Below are positions 16,656 to 24,188 of a DNA stretch of 64,000 nt, one piece after another; the first letter of the stretch is position 1; every line of letters begins with the position of its first letter. Position numbers and translations under genes: made by a program. The DNA is from Flavobacteriales bacterium (GTDB taxonomy: Bacteria > Bacteroidota > Bacteroidia > Flavobacteriales_E > Vicingaceae), in contig JACJZD010000001.1 of assembly GCA_020635795.1 (NCBI GenBank), forward strand, positions 1,621,001-1,685,000, in the 5' to 3' direction. Below the pieces are notes generated by a model that did not search any database, had not been told where the DNA came from, and worked only from the letters and a program-made list of their open reading frames with translations.

Positions 16656-16673
16656 TATACCCGAAAAGGTATA
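16656..16673. promoter_or_regulatory. Operator O4 of the hipBST-like operon
   Basis: TATACC-N6-GGTATA dyad with the same CGAAAA spacer as O3, 41 bases further on. It covers the expected transcription start and ends six bases before the hipB ATG. Confidence 0.75.
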
Positions 16674-16679
16674 TACAAA

Positions 16680-16889
16680 ATGAACAAACTAAGTGAATTT
16701 GTAAAAAAAAGAAGAAAACATCTTGGGTTAACTCAAGAAGATCTTTCATTCAAAGCCGGTGTAGGACTGAGGTTTGTAAGGGACCTTGAACAAGGGAAAC
16801 AAAGCTTACAAATGGATAAAGTGAATCAAATATTATCATTATTTGGCCATGAACTTGGTCCAGTACAATCAGAAAGAAACGAGCCGTAA
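16680..16889 (+). CDS. HipB-like Xre-family antitoxin/repressor
   Basis: This 69-residue protein is a single helix-turn-helix domain of the Xre/HipB type: LSEFVKKRRKHLGLTQEDLSFKAGVGLRFVRDLEQGK, followed by VNQILSLFGHELGPV. The pattern of the last segment is typical of HipB proteins that pair with HipA kinases. I chose the ATG at 16680 rather than the in-frame TTG at 16647, which lies inside the promoter and upstream of the likely transcript start. By analogy it binds the four TATACC-N6-GGTATA dyads upstream and represses the operon. The next gene starts 75 bases later. Confidence 0.88.
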   Translation: MNKLSEFVKKRRKHLGLTQEDLSFKAGVGLRFVRDLEQGKQSLQMDKVNQILSLFGHELGPVQSERNEP

Positions 16890-16964
16890 AATTATTAGGA
16901 GTATCTAATCATTTGGATATGCGAGTTCCATGTGACCTTAAATAATTAACGCAACACACATGAA

Positions 16965-17279
16965 ATGAAGAAAGCTAAAGTATATATGTATGATGAAATG
17001 GCTGGTATCCTTACAGAAGATGAAAATGGATTTCATTTTCTATATGATCAATCTTATCTAAAATCAAAAGAAGCCGAACCTGTTAGTTTGACTCTACCTC
17101 TTACAGACAAAGAATTTGAAAGCAAAACAATGTTCCCTTTTTTTGACGGGTTAATACCAGAGGGTTGGTTATTGGATATCGCTCAAAAAAATTGGAAATT
17201 AAATTCCAGGGACAGAATGGAAATATTATTAAAAGCATGTCAAGATTGTATCGGGGCCGTATCAATTGAAGCAATTTAA
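16965..17279 (+). CDS. HipS-like protein (free-standing HipA N-terminal subdomain)
   Basis: The 104-residue product corresponds only to the N-terminal subdomain of HipA: VYMYDEMAGILTEDENG, VSLTLPLTDKEF, MFPFFDGLIPEGWLLDIA and CQDCIGAVSIEAI. In the described HipBST systems this piece is a separate protein, HipS, which acts as the antitoxin of the HipT kinase. Its stop lies four bases before the hipT ATG, so translation is probably coupled. The gap between hipB and this gene has no terminator. The tripartite reading is inferred from gene layout and domain split. Confidence 0.85.
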   Translation: MKKAKVYMYDEMAGILTEDENGFHFLYDQSYLKSKEAEPVSLTLPLTDKEFESKTMFPFFDGLIPEGWLLDIAQKNWKLNSRDRMEILLKACQDCIGAVSIEAI

Positions 17280-17283
17280 AGTC

Positions 17284-18243
17284 ATGGAAAACAAATGTCT
17301 TTACTGTTACAAGGAAATCAATTCAACAGAGTTAAAAACTCCAGCTGGGAAACAAGGTTATCACCCAAAGTGTAGTAAAATATTTTACGGAAATTCTACT
17401 CCACCAATTTTAGATTTTACAGAAGATCAAATATTAGAACTAGCAGAACAAGTAATAAAGAGTCAAAGAACAGTAACGGGTGTTCAACCAAAAATTTCAC
17501 TTGGATTAAGCAATGAAATAGATACACCTGAACGTTTTACAATTGTTGGGCTATGGGGGGAATACATTTTAAAACCTCAAACCAACTTATATTCTAATCT
17601 TCCAGAAATTGAAGATTTAACAATGCATTTGGCTGAAATTAGCAAAATCAAAACGGTTCAACATTCTCTGGTAAAATTCAAATCAGGGCAATTAGCTTAT
17701 ATCACCAAACGAATTGACAGAAATAATGGTAAAAAATCACACATGGAAGACATGTGTCAATTAACAGAAAGGCTAACCGAACATAAATACAAAGGGTCAT
17801 ATGAACAAGTTGCGAAAGCAATTAAAAAGTATACAGCCAATCCAGGCTTAGATGTAACGAATTATTATGAACTAGTTCTTTTCAGTTTTTTAACCGGAAA
17901 CAACGATATGCATCTAAAAAACTTCTCCTTATTAAAAAGAAATTTGACATATGACTTGTGCCCCGCTTATGACTTAGTTGCATCTGAACTAGTTATGGAA
18001 GGAGACGATGAAGACCTTGCATTAAATCTAAATGGGAAAAAGAAAAAAATTAAACGGAAAGATTTTGAAAGCGCTATGAAAGGGGCTGGACTTGAAGAAA
18101 AAGTAATTGAAAATATTTTTAAAAAATATAAGAAACTACTTCCTAAGTGGTCCAAATTTATAGACGAAAGCTTTTTACCTGACCCAATGAAAAATGACTA
18201 TAAAATTTTGATTAATCAAAAATCAATTCAAATTGAACTATAA
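17284..18243 (+). CDS. HipT-like serine/threonine kinase toxin (HipA C-terminal part)
   Basis: This 319-residue protein is the kinase part of HipA. The N-terminus bears a possible zinc site (C5, C8, H27, C30). The activation/autophosphorylation segment reads TVTGVQPK (T63, T65), aligned with the region of the regulatory serine in E. coli HipA. The catalytic loop GNNDMHLKNFSLL and the metal-binding CPAYDLVAS are both intact. HipA-type kinases phosphorylate aminoacyl-tRNA synthetases (HipT acts on TrpS) and stop growth. ATG 17284 is preferred over an in-frame TTG at 17266 that overlaps hipS. It is the last gene of cassette 3. Confidence 0.88.
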   Translation: MENKCLYCYKEINSTELKTPAGKQGYHPKCSKIFYGNSTPPILDFTEDQILELAEQVIKSQRTVTGVQPKISLGLSNEIDTPERFTIVGLWGEYILKPQTNLYSNLPEIEDLTMHLAEISKIKTVQHSLVKFKSGQLAYITKRIDRNNGKKSHMEDMCQLTERLTEHKYKGSYEQVAKAIKKYTANPGLDVTNYYELVLFSFLTGNNDMHLKNFSLLKRNLTYDLCPAYDLVASELVMEGDDEDLALNLNGKKKKIKRKDFESAMKGAGLEEKVIENIFKKYKKLLPKWSKFIDESFLPDPMKNDYKILINQKSIQIEL

Positions 18244-18250
18244 AAACTTG

Positions 18251-18317
18251 CCACAACAATATGTATAGTGCATAGCACCCTACGGGATGCTACGACACCA
18301 TACACAAAACGTTAAAA
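18251..18317 (+). repeat. attC-like site 3
   Basis: It runs from CCACAAC (then AATA) to GTTAAAA (18311-18317). Arms TGTATAGTGCATAGCA (18262-18277) and TGCTACGACACCATACA (18288-18304) pair with one bulged base and two mismatches around the loop CCCTACGGGA. At 67 bases it has a normal attC length, and it marks the right edge of the cassette block. Confidence 0.65.
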
Positions 18318-18321
18318 ACTA

Positions 18322-18963
18322 ATGAATCCATACCAAGAAACATTCGAAACCTGGAACAAAATAGCCCAATTGTACGAAGAAAAATTTATGGATTTAGCTT
18401 TGTACAACCAAAGCTACGATGCCTTTTGTGCTTTGTTAGAAAAAGACAACCCAAAACTATTGGAAATTGGTTGCGGTCCTGGCAACATTACCAAATATTT
18501 ATTATCCAAACATCCTCATTTTAACATCTTGGGTATTGATGTTGCTCCAAACATGGTACAATTGGCTAAAAAGAACAACCCAACTGCTCAATTTGAAGTA
18601 ATGGATACTCGTAACCTAAATACTATAACGACAACTTTTGATGCTATTGTTTGTGGGTTTTGCCTACCTTATCTTTCCAACGAAGAATGTTCTACATTGA
18701 TAAGAGATTGCAACAACCTGCTTACCGAAAGAGGAATACTTTACATTAGTTTTGTAGAGGGCAATGAAAAAGATTCTGGCTACAAAACCAGTAACAGTGG
18801 CGATAGGGTTTTCTTTAATTACCATTCCTTAAAACAACTTGAAGCTGATTTAAACTTGAACGCTTTTACCATTGAAAAAACAATAAAGGTAGATTATCCC
18901 AAACAAAATGATGTTGAAGTACATACCATCGTTATTGCAAAAAAGAAGCCTTTACAAAAGTAA
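18322..18963 (+). CDS. Class I SAM-dependent methyltransferase
   Basis: The 213-residue protein has the Rossmann-fold methyltransferase motifs: LLEIGCGPGNITKYLL (motif I), ILGIDVAPNMVQLAK (acidic loop), AQFEVMDTRNL, FDAIVCGFCLPYLSNEE and ERGILYISFVEG. It resembles the small-molecule or ubiE-like group, but the acceptor cannot be told. It begins 11 bases after the GTT that closes the cassette block and is probably a chromosomal gene rather than cassette cargo, since no attC-like site follows it. A promoter is not evident, so the insertion may have affected its expression. Confidence 0.88.
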   Translation: MNPYQETFETWNKIAQLYEEKFMDLALYNQSYDAFCALLEKDNPKLLEIGCGPGNITKYLLSKHPHFNILGIDVAPNMVQLAKKNNPTAQFEVMDTRNLNTITTTFDAIVCGFCLPYLSNEECSTLIRDCNNLLTERGILYISFVEGNEKDSGYKTSNSGDRVFFNYHSLKQLEADLNLNAFTIEKTIKVDYPKQNDVEVHTIVIAKKKPLQK

Positions 18964-18977
18964 AGGCTTCTTTTTTT
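18941..18977. terminator. Bidirectional terminator between methyltransferase and phosphohexomutase genes
   Basis: A 15-bp stem (AGAAGCCTTTAC, AAAA loop, GTAAAGGCTTCT) with A and T tracts on either side. It overlaps the end of the methyltransferase gene and the last bases of the convergent gene. Confidence 0.9.
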
Positions 18978-20385
18978 ATGCTTTAAACTCTTGGTGAGTT
19001 TTCTCCAGTATTTTAAATGCTCGTTCCGTAGTTGCAGCCTCTGCATAGGTTCTTAAAACAGGCTCTGTACCCGATGGTCGAATCATTACCCACTCGTCAT
19101 TATCAAAGAAAAACTTATAGCCATCAATATCTTCAACTTTACGCACTTCTAAATCGCCAAACTTTTTGTAAGCATTGGTCGAACAATTTTTCATGATACG
19201 TTGCTTATCTGCTTCTGTTAAATGCAAGTCGATACGCTCAAATTTAAACGCTCCTACAATTTTGTAAACATCTTCAATCAATTGTTCTAATGTTTTACCC
19301 GATTTAACCATGTATTCCCAAATAATCAATCCCATCCATATACCATCTCGCTCAGGAATATGACCTTTTACCGCAATACCACCCGACTCTTCACCACCCA
19401 ACAACACATCTTCTTTAACCATTATACCAGCAATATTTTTGAAGCCAATTTGCACCACTTGGTAATCTAGTCCAAAATAATCGCACATTTTTTTCACTTT
19501 TGGTGTTACCGAAAACGCATTCACTACTTTACCTTTCAATTTTTTCTCTTCAACCAAATATTTGATTAATAACAAAATAATATGATGAGAATCTACAAAT
19601 TCTCCTTTACTATCGTACAAACCAATTCTGTCAGCATCGCCATCGGTAGCTAATCCACAATTAATTTGTCCGTCCGATAGTTTAATCATTTCAGAAAATT
19701 CAATCAAATTTCGGTGGATTGGTTCTGGAGCAACTCCCTCAAAACCTGGATTATGATCGCAATGTAAAAAATCAATTTCAGGTAACAATCTTCGCATTAC
19801 ATTTTGCCCAGCACCATACATAGCATCATAAGCAAAATTCAATTTAGATTTTCTGATGCTTTCCATATCAAAATTAGCTTCAACATGGTTAACATACATC
19901 GTTTCTAAATCAATGTACTCTATCATTCCTTTCTCTATCAATTTATTGATGTCAAGTATTTCTAAATTAATGGTATTGGCTTCAGGAATTAAATCTTCCA
20001 CTTCTTGAATCTCTTTTGGCAAAAGAGGTCCTCCAAAACTACCTTTTAGTTTGTAACCGTTGTACGATGGTGGATTGTGAGAAGCTGTTAACACAACTCC
20101 CAACGAAGCTTTTTGTTTCAACGTTCCTAAACTTACCATTGGTGTAGAAACAAAATCTTTAGCCAAATAAACTTTAATTCCTGCATTAGCCAATACTTTA
20201 GCCGTAGTTTCAGCAAAAAGTTCGCCAGCAAACCTACAATCGTGCCCTACCACTACCGATGGCTTTTTAAAATTATGTTTTAACCACGTTGCTGTTCCTA
20301 TTGCTACTCGAGCCACATTATCAACGGTAAAATCTTTAGCTATTATTGCTCTCCAACCGTCCGTTCCAAATTTAATTTTTGCCAT
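18976..20385 (-). CDS. Phosphoglucomutase/phosphomannomutase family protein
   Basis: At 469 residues this is an alpha-D-phosphohexomutase. The phosphoserine loop reads LGVVLTASHNPPSYNGYK, the magnesium loop ATDGDADRIGLYD, the sugar-specificity loop GGEESGGIAVKGHIPERDG and the phosphate loop MIRPSGTEPVLRTYAE. These enzymes interconvert 1- and 6-phosphates of glucose or mannose for cell-wall and storage sugars. GEESGG fits either glucose or mannose. The ATG at 20385 gives the typical MAKIKFGTDGWRAIIAKDFT opening. It converges on the methyltransferase gene. Confidence 0.93.
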   Translation of the reverse strand: MAKIKFGTDGWRAIIAKDFTVDNVARVAIGTATWLKHNFKKPSVVVGHDCRFAGELFAETTAKVLANAGIKVYLAKDFVSTPMVSLGTLKQKASLGVVLTASHNPPSYNGYKLKGSFGGPLLPKEIQEVEDLIPEANTINLEILDINKLIEKGMIEYIDLETMYVNHVEANFDMESIRKSKLNFAYDAMYGAGQNVMRRLLPEIDFLHCDHNPGFEGVAPEPIHRNLIEFSEMIKLSDGQINCGLATDGDADRIGLYDSKGEFVDSHHIILLLIKYLVEEKKLKGKVVNAFSVTPKVKKMCDYFGLDYQVVQIGFKNIAGIMVKEDVLLGGEESGGIAVKGHIPERDGIWMGLIIWEYMVKSGKTLEQLIEDVYKIVGAFKFERIDLHLTEADKQRIMKNCSTNAYKKFGDLEVRKVEDIDGYKFFFDNDEWVMIRPSGTEPVLRTYAEAATTERAFKILEKTHQEFKA

Positions 20386-20490
20386 ACTGTTAATTTCTTT
20401 TGCGACTACAAGATTAATGTTTTTTTTATAAAATCAACGTATCTAAAAATTAACTTGATTTAAACCTTAATTTTGAGAAAAACAATCGTT

Positions 20491-21006
20491 ATGGAAAGCT
20501 TAAAAGAACACAATTTTGCTGATTATTTTAATCACTACATTAGTTTAGTAAAAGAAGAAAATTTTCTGAAGGCATTAAAAATTTCTCACAAAGAGGTTAA
20601 AAAAGCCATGAAAAACATAACTGAAGAACAAGGTAATTTTGCTTATGCTAAAAAGAAATGGACGATTAAAGAATTGTTGGTACATATTATTGATACCGAA
20701 CGTATTTTTTGCGAAAGAGCATTGCGTTTTGCTAGACAAGATAAAACAGAATTACCTGGCTTCGACCATGATTTATACGTATTAAATTCGGGTGCAAACC
20801 AAAGAACACTTAAAGATATTTTAAAAGAATATAAAGCTGTTCGAAAATCAACTTTAACCTTGTTTAGCAACTTTAATGAAAAAATGCTAAATCAATCAGG
20901 TACTGCTAATGGTAATAAACTAACCGTTTTATCTATAGCGTACATCATTTCTGGACATGAGTTACACCACCTTAATATATTAAAAGAGAAATACCTGACC
21001 GTTTGA
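20491..21006 (+). CDS. DinB-family protein
   Basis: The product has 171 residues. The DinB/YfiT four-helix fold is indicated by KKKWTIKELLVHIIDTERIFCERALRFAR near the front and IISGHELHHLNILKEKYL at the end; the histidines in ELLVHI and GHELHH form the family's metal site. The family includes thiol transferases and stress-induced proteins of unknown reaction. I chose ATG 20491; an in-frame TTG at 20473 overlaps a TAATTTTG box (20468-20475) that may be the promoter. Its stop overlaps the start of the cation transporter gene. Confidence 0.85.
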   Translation: MESLKEHNFADYFNHYISLVKEENFLKALKISHKEVKKAMKNITEEQGNFAYAKKKWTIKELLVHIIDTERIFCERALRFARQDKTELPGFDHDLYVLNSGANQRTLKDILKEYKAVRKSTLTLFSNFNEKMLNQSGTANGNKLTVLSIAYIISGHELHHLNILKEKYLTV

Positions 21007-21986
21007 AAAATCAACAGGACAATTACAATTTTCAGAAAATAGTTGCAGCAACAGGTGTTGTACTGTTTATTGTAAAACTATCTGCTTGGTACCTTACTAA
21101 TTCTGTAGCTATTTTAACCGATGCCCTTGAAGGTATTGTAAATGTTATTAGCGCTTTTATTGGTTTGTACAGTTTGTATTTGTCTTCTTTACCTAAAGAT
21201 AAAAACCATCCATACGGACACGGAAAAGTAGAGTTTATTTCTGCAGCACTCGAAGGTGTTATGATTGCTTTTGCTGGTCTTTGGATTATTTTCGAAGCCA
21301 TCAATCACCTGATTAATCCACAACAAATAAAAGAACTTGATTTAGGAATTGTATTAATTGTTGTAGCCGCAATAGTCAATTTCATTATTGGTTTTATTGC
21401 GATAAAAAAAGGAAAGAAAACCAATTCCGTTGCTCTAATTGCTTCGGGTAAACATTTAATATCAGACACATTAACCACCATAGGTGTTATTGTTGGTTTA
21501 ATTATTATTTTATTTACACACATCATGTGGCTCGATAGTTTGGTTGCGTTAATCTTTGGTAGTGTTATCATTTTTACGGGTTATCAGATTATTAGAAAAT
21601 CCATTTCTGGCATTATGGATGAAGCTGATGAAGAACTGCTAAAAAAATTAGTTAAGTGTATTAATCAAAATAGAAAATCCAATTGGATTGATTTGCACAA
21701 CCTCCGAATAATTAAATATGGTAGCATTTTGCATATTGATTGCCACATGACCTTACCTTGGTATTTTAATATAAAAGAAGCTCATGCTGAAATTGATGAA
21801 ATAGAGCGAATTGTACAAAAAGACTTTGGAAAAAGTGTAGAATTATTTGTACATAACGACTATTGTCAACCCCTCTCTTGCAGCGTTTGTACAAAAACCG
21901 ATTGTAAGCACAGGGTTAACTCATTCGAAAAAGAATTGGAGTGGAACATCGAAAACGTTAGAACCAACCAAAAGCATCAAGCGTAA
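21003..21986 (+). CDS. Cation diffusion facilitator family transporter
   Basis: This 327-residue protein has the six-helix CDF fold and a cytoplasmic C-terminal domain. The first metal motif reads LTDALEGIVN rather than the usual D-x2-H-x3-D or DxxxD. The second, HLISDT, keeps H-x3-D, and HPYGHGKVEFIS matches the family's loop. The C-terminus adds a cysteine/histidine cluster (CSVCTKTDCKHR). CDF proteins export Zn2+, Fe2+, Mn2+ or Co2+; the ion here is unknown. The start is TTG at 21003, overlapping the dinB-like stop (TTGA), which points to coupled translation. Confidence 0.88.
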   Translation: MKNQQDNYNFQKIVAATGVVLFIVKLSAWYLTNSVAILTDALEGIVNVISAFIGLYSLYLSSLPKDKNHPYGHGKVEFISAALEGVMIAFAGLWIIFEAINHLINPQQIKELDLGIVLIVVAAIVNFIIGFIAIKKGKKTNSVALIASGKHLISDTLTTIGVIVGLIIILFTHIMWLDSLVALIFGSVIIFTGYQIIRKSISGIMDEADEELLKKLVKCINQNRKSNWIDLHNLRIIKYGSILHIDCHMTLPWYFNIKEAHAEIDEIERIVQKDFGKSVELFVHNDYCQPLSCSVCTKTDCKHRVNSFEKELEWNIENVRTNQKHQA

Positions 21987-22032
21987 AACAAAAAAGAGAG
22001 CTGCTCAATTGAGCAGCTCTCTTTTTTGTTTT
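21985..22032. terminator. Bidirectional terminator between the cation transporter and M16 peptidase genes
   Basis: A perfect 48-bp palindrome (arm AAAACAAAAAAGAGAGCTGC plus TCAA, then its reverse complement) that begins at the transporter stop and lies just beyond the end of the convergent peptidase gene. Confidence 0.92.
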
Positions 22033-22049
22033 GATAGGTCTTTCAAAAA

Positions 22050-24152
22050 TTATTTAAATACTTCATCACCAAGCTTAGTGTTAACTTCAACCGAAGTTAC
22101 TTCCATATCTAACACTTGTGGACCAAAGCTTTGTTTAATTTTGTGAGCGAATTTAATTCCATTTACTTCCTTGTAATCAGAATATAAACCCATTACCACA
22201 AATTCACCACCCATATCTTCGTTTGTTTGAACTGACATGGTTTTAACCTGTAACCCTGAAGCTACATCATACCAAACCGTTTCTTTCTCACCAGAAGCCG
22301 ATAGTTTTTCCATTTTGTAAGCTTCTTTGCCATCAAGCGGCTCAATACCTAATAAAGTGTGTTTAATACCATGTTTTTCATAATTTAACTCAGCAAACAT
22401 CTCAGAACTTGCTTTTAAATCGTCTAAATCAGCGCCTTCTACATCTTTATTTCCTTGCATTCCACTTACTTTTCCAACAGTTCCATCAAAAGTTTGTTTT
22501 TGAATAACCATAGTACCCATAGCCATAACCATAGCAAATTTGTTTGGTGCTTTTTGGTAACGTGTAACGCCTATGGTTTGTCCTTGAATTGAAGCATTCA
22601 TTTTAACAGTAAGGTCTTTAATTTTACTTAATTTCTTATCTAACGCTTTACCTTTAGGCAAACCATATTTTGCCTTTATTGCATTATCCAATACTGTTTG
22701 TGCTGTAACACCAGCAGGAGCTTGTTTTAAAGCTTCTACATAGTCATTTCCATAATTATCGTAAAAACTAACTTTACCGTCAGCACTAAAAGATTTTACT
22801 TTTTCAGCTACAGCTTTATCTCCAATAATTAAAATTACTGCATTATCAGGTTTGATGTATTTTTCAGCCACAGCTTTAATGTCATCAACAGTAACTGCAT
22901 TTAATTTTTGTAGATACGTAGTATAATAATCTTCTGGAAGTTTATATTTTGCAATATTTAAAGCAAAATTGGCAATAGTTTGAGGGTCTTGTAGCGAGTA
23001 AGCAAATGTTCCCGTTAAATAACTTTTAATATCTTGCAATTCTTGTTCAGAAACTTTCTCTGTAGCAATCCTTCTTAATTCAACCATAAATTGAATGATT
23101 GCACTATCAGTAACCTCGTTTCTAACTTTAGCACTAGCATTAAATCTACCTACTAATTCATCTGGATTAATTGACGAATAAGCACCATAAGTATACCCAT
23201 GTCCTTCACGTAAATTCATAAACAATCTACCAGTCATTCCTCCACCTAAAATTGAATTTAACATTTTAACCTTAATCACATCAGGGTTATTCTGTTTTAA
23301 ACTAATTGGGTATGTAATGTTTATTAATGACTGTGTAGAACCTTCTTTGTGAACAAACGCAACAGTAGTTTTTTCTGGTGCCATTGGCGTTTTAAATTTA
23401 TTTACTGGCACTTCAGCTTTTTCCCATTTCGCAAAATATTTTTCTACTAACGGTTTTGCTTCTTCTAAAGTAATGTCACCAACAACTGCTAAATAAGACA
23501 CATTTGGTCTGAAATAAGTTTTGTAATAATCAACACATTTTTCTAAAGTGATGTTTTCAACTGTTTTCTCAGTAGAAATTTCTCCATAAGGATGGTTTTT
23601 ACCATAAAGTAAAGCAGAAGCAACATTTCCAGCAATTGCATCAGGATTGTCTTTTGAACTTTGAATACCTGAAATGGTTTGTTTTTTAATTTTATCTAAT
23701 TCCTCTTGTGTAAAAACAGCATTCATTAAAACATCAGACATTAAATCCAATAATTTTTCTTGGTGTTTTTTTAATGATGAAGCGTATATTCCATCAGCAT
23801 AAGGTTTTAAATCTGCTCCAATAAAATCAACTTGCTCATTAATCTGGTCTTTTGTTCTGTTTTGGGTTTTAGTACCCAACAATTCACCAGTAGCCGATTT
23901 AAAGCCAACCATTTCGCCTTCTAATACAGGATCAACATCCAACGAAAGAGAGAAAGAAACTTTTGGTAATTTATGATTTTCTACTACAAACACTTTTAAC
24001 CCATTTTCGAGTGTAAAAGATTGTGTTTTACCCAATTTTATTACTGGAGCTGCACCAGCTTTTGGCTTAATGCTTCTGTCTAATTTTTTTTGAGCAAATG
24101 TTACTCCACCTATAAATAATGTAGCAACTACTATTGATATAATTTTTTTCAT
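22050..24152 (-). CDS. M16-family peptidase-like subunit lacking the HxxEH zinc motif
   Basis: The 700-residue secreted protein (signal MKKIISIVVATLFIGGVTFAQ; ATG 24152 preferred over TTG 24170) has two M16 domains and an extra C-terminal domain of about 200 residues. Where active peptidases have HxxEH, it reads KSATGELLGTKTQN, so it is expected to be inactive. The second domain keeps LREGHGYTYGAYSS and related substrate-contact residues. With the HxxEH-bearing gene 36 bases upstream it forms the usual active/inactive M16 pair of the periplasm. The C-terminal part resembles outer-membrane-lipoprotein-sorting-like folds, seen only weakly. Confidence 0.88.
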   Translation of the reverse strand: MKKIISIVVATLFIGGVTFAQKKLDRSIKPKAGAAPVIKLGKTQSFTLENGLKVFVVENHKLPKVSFSLSLDVDPVLEGEMVGFKSATGELLGTKTQNRTKDQINEQVDFIGADLKPYADGIYASSLKKHQEKLLDLMSDVLMNAVFTQEELDKIKKQTISGIQSSKDNPDAIAGNVASALLYGKNHPYGEISTEKTVENITLEKCVDYYKTYFRPNVSYLAVVGDITLEEAKPLVEKYFAKWEKAEVPVNKFKTPMAPEKTTVAFVHKEGSTQSLINITYPISLKQNNPDVIKVKMLNSILGGGMTGRLFMNLREGHGYTYGAYSSINPDELVGRFNASAKVRNEVTDSAIIQFMVELRRIATEKVSEQELQDIKSYLTGTFAYSLQDPQTIANFALNIAKYKLPEDYYTTYLQKLNAVTVDDIKAVAEKYIKPDNAVILIIGDKAVAEKVKSFSADGKVSFYDNYGNDYVEALKQAPAGVTAQTVLDNAIKAKYGLPKGKALDKKLSKIKDLTVKMNASIQGQTIGVTRYQKAPNKFAMVMAMGTMVIQKQTFDGTVGKVSGMQGNKDVEGADLDDLKASSEMFAELNYEKHGIKHTLLGIEPLDGKEAYKMEKLSASGEKETVWYDVASGLQVKTMSVQTNEDMGGEFVVMGLYSDYKEVNGIKFAHKIKQSFGPQVLDMEVTSVEVNTKLGDEVFK

Positions 24153-24188
24153 CTTTATATATTTATTCAATACGTTAAATTCTATTAA

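Larger units (their letters stand above)
16518..18311 (+). mobile_element. Integron-like gene cassette 3 carrying a split HipA toxin-antitoxin operon
   Basis: The unit opens with GTTGTAG (16517-16523) and carries its own operators and promoter, hipB-, hipS- and hipT-like genes. It shows CCACAAC (18251-18257, six of seven complementary to the opening) and an attC-like hairpin ending in AACGTT (18309-18313). With its own promoter it could be expressed wherever inserted. Confidence 0.6.
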
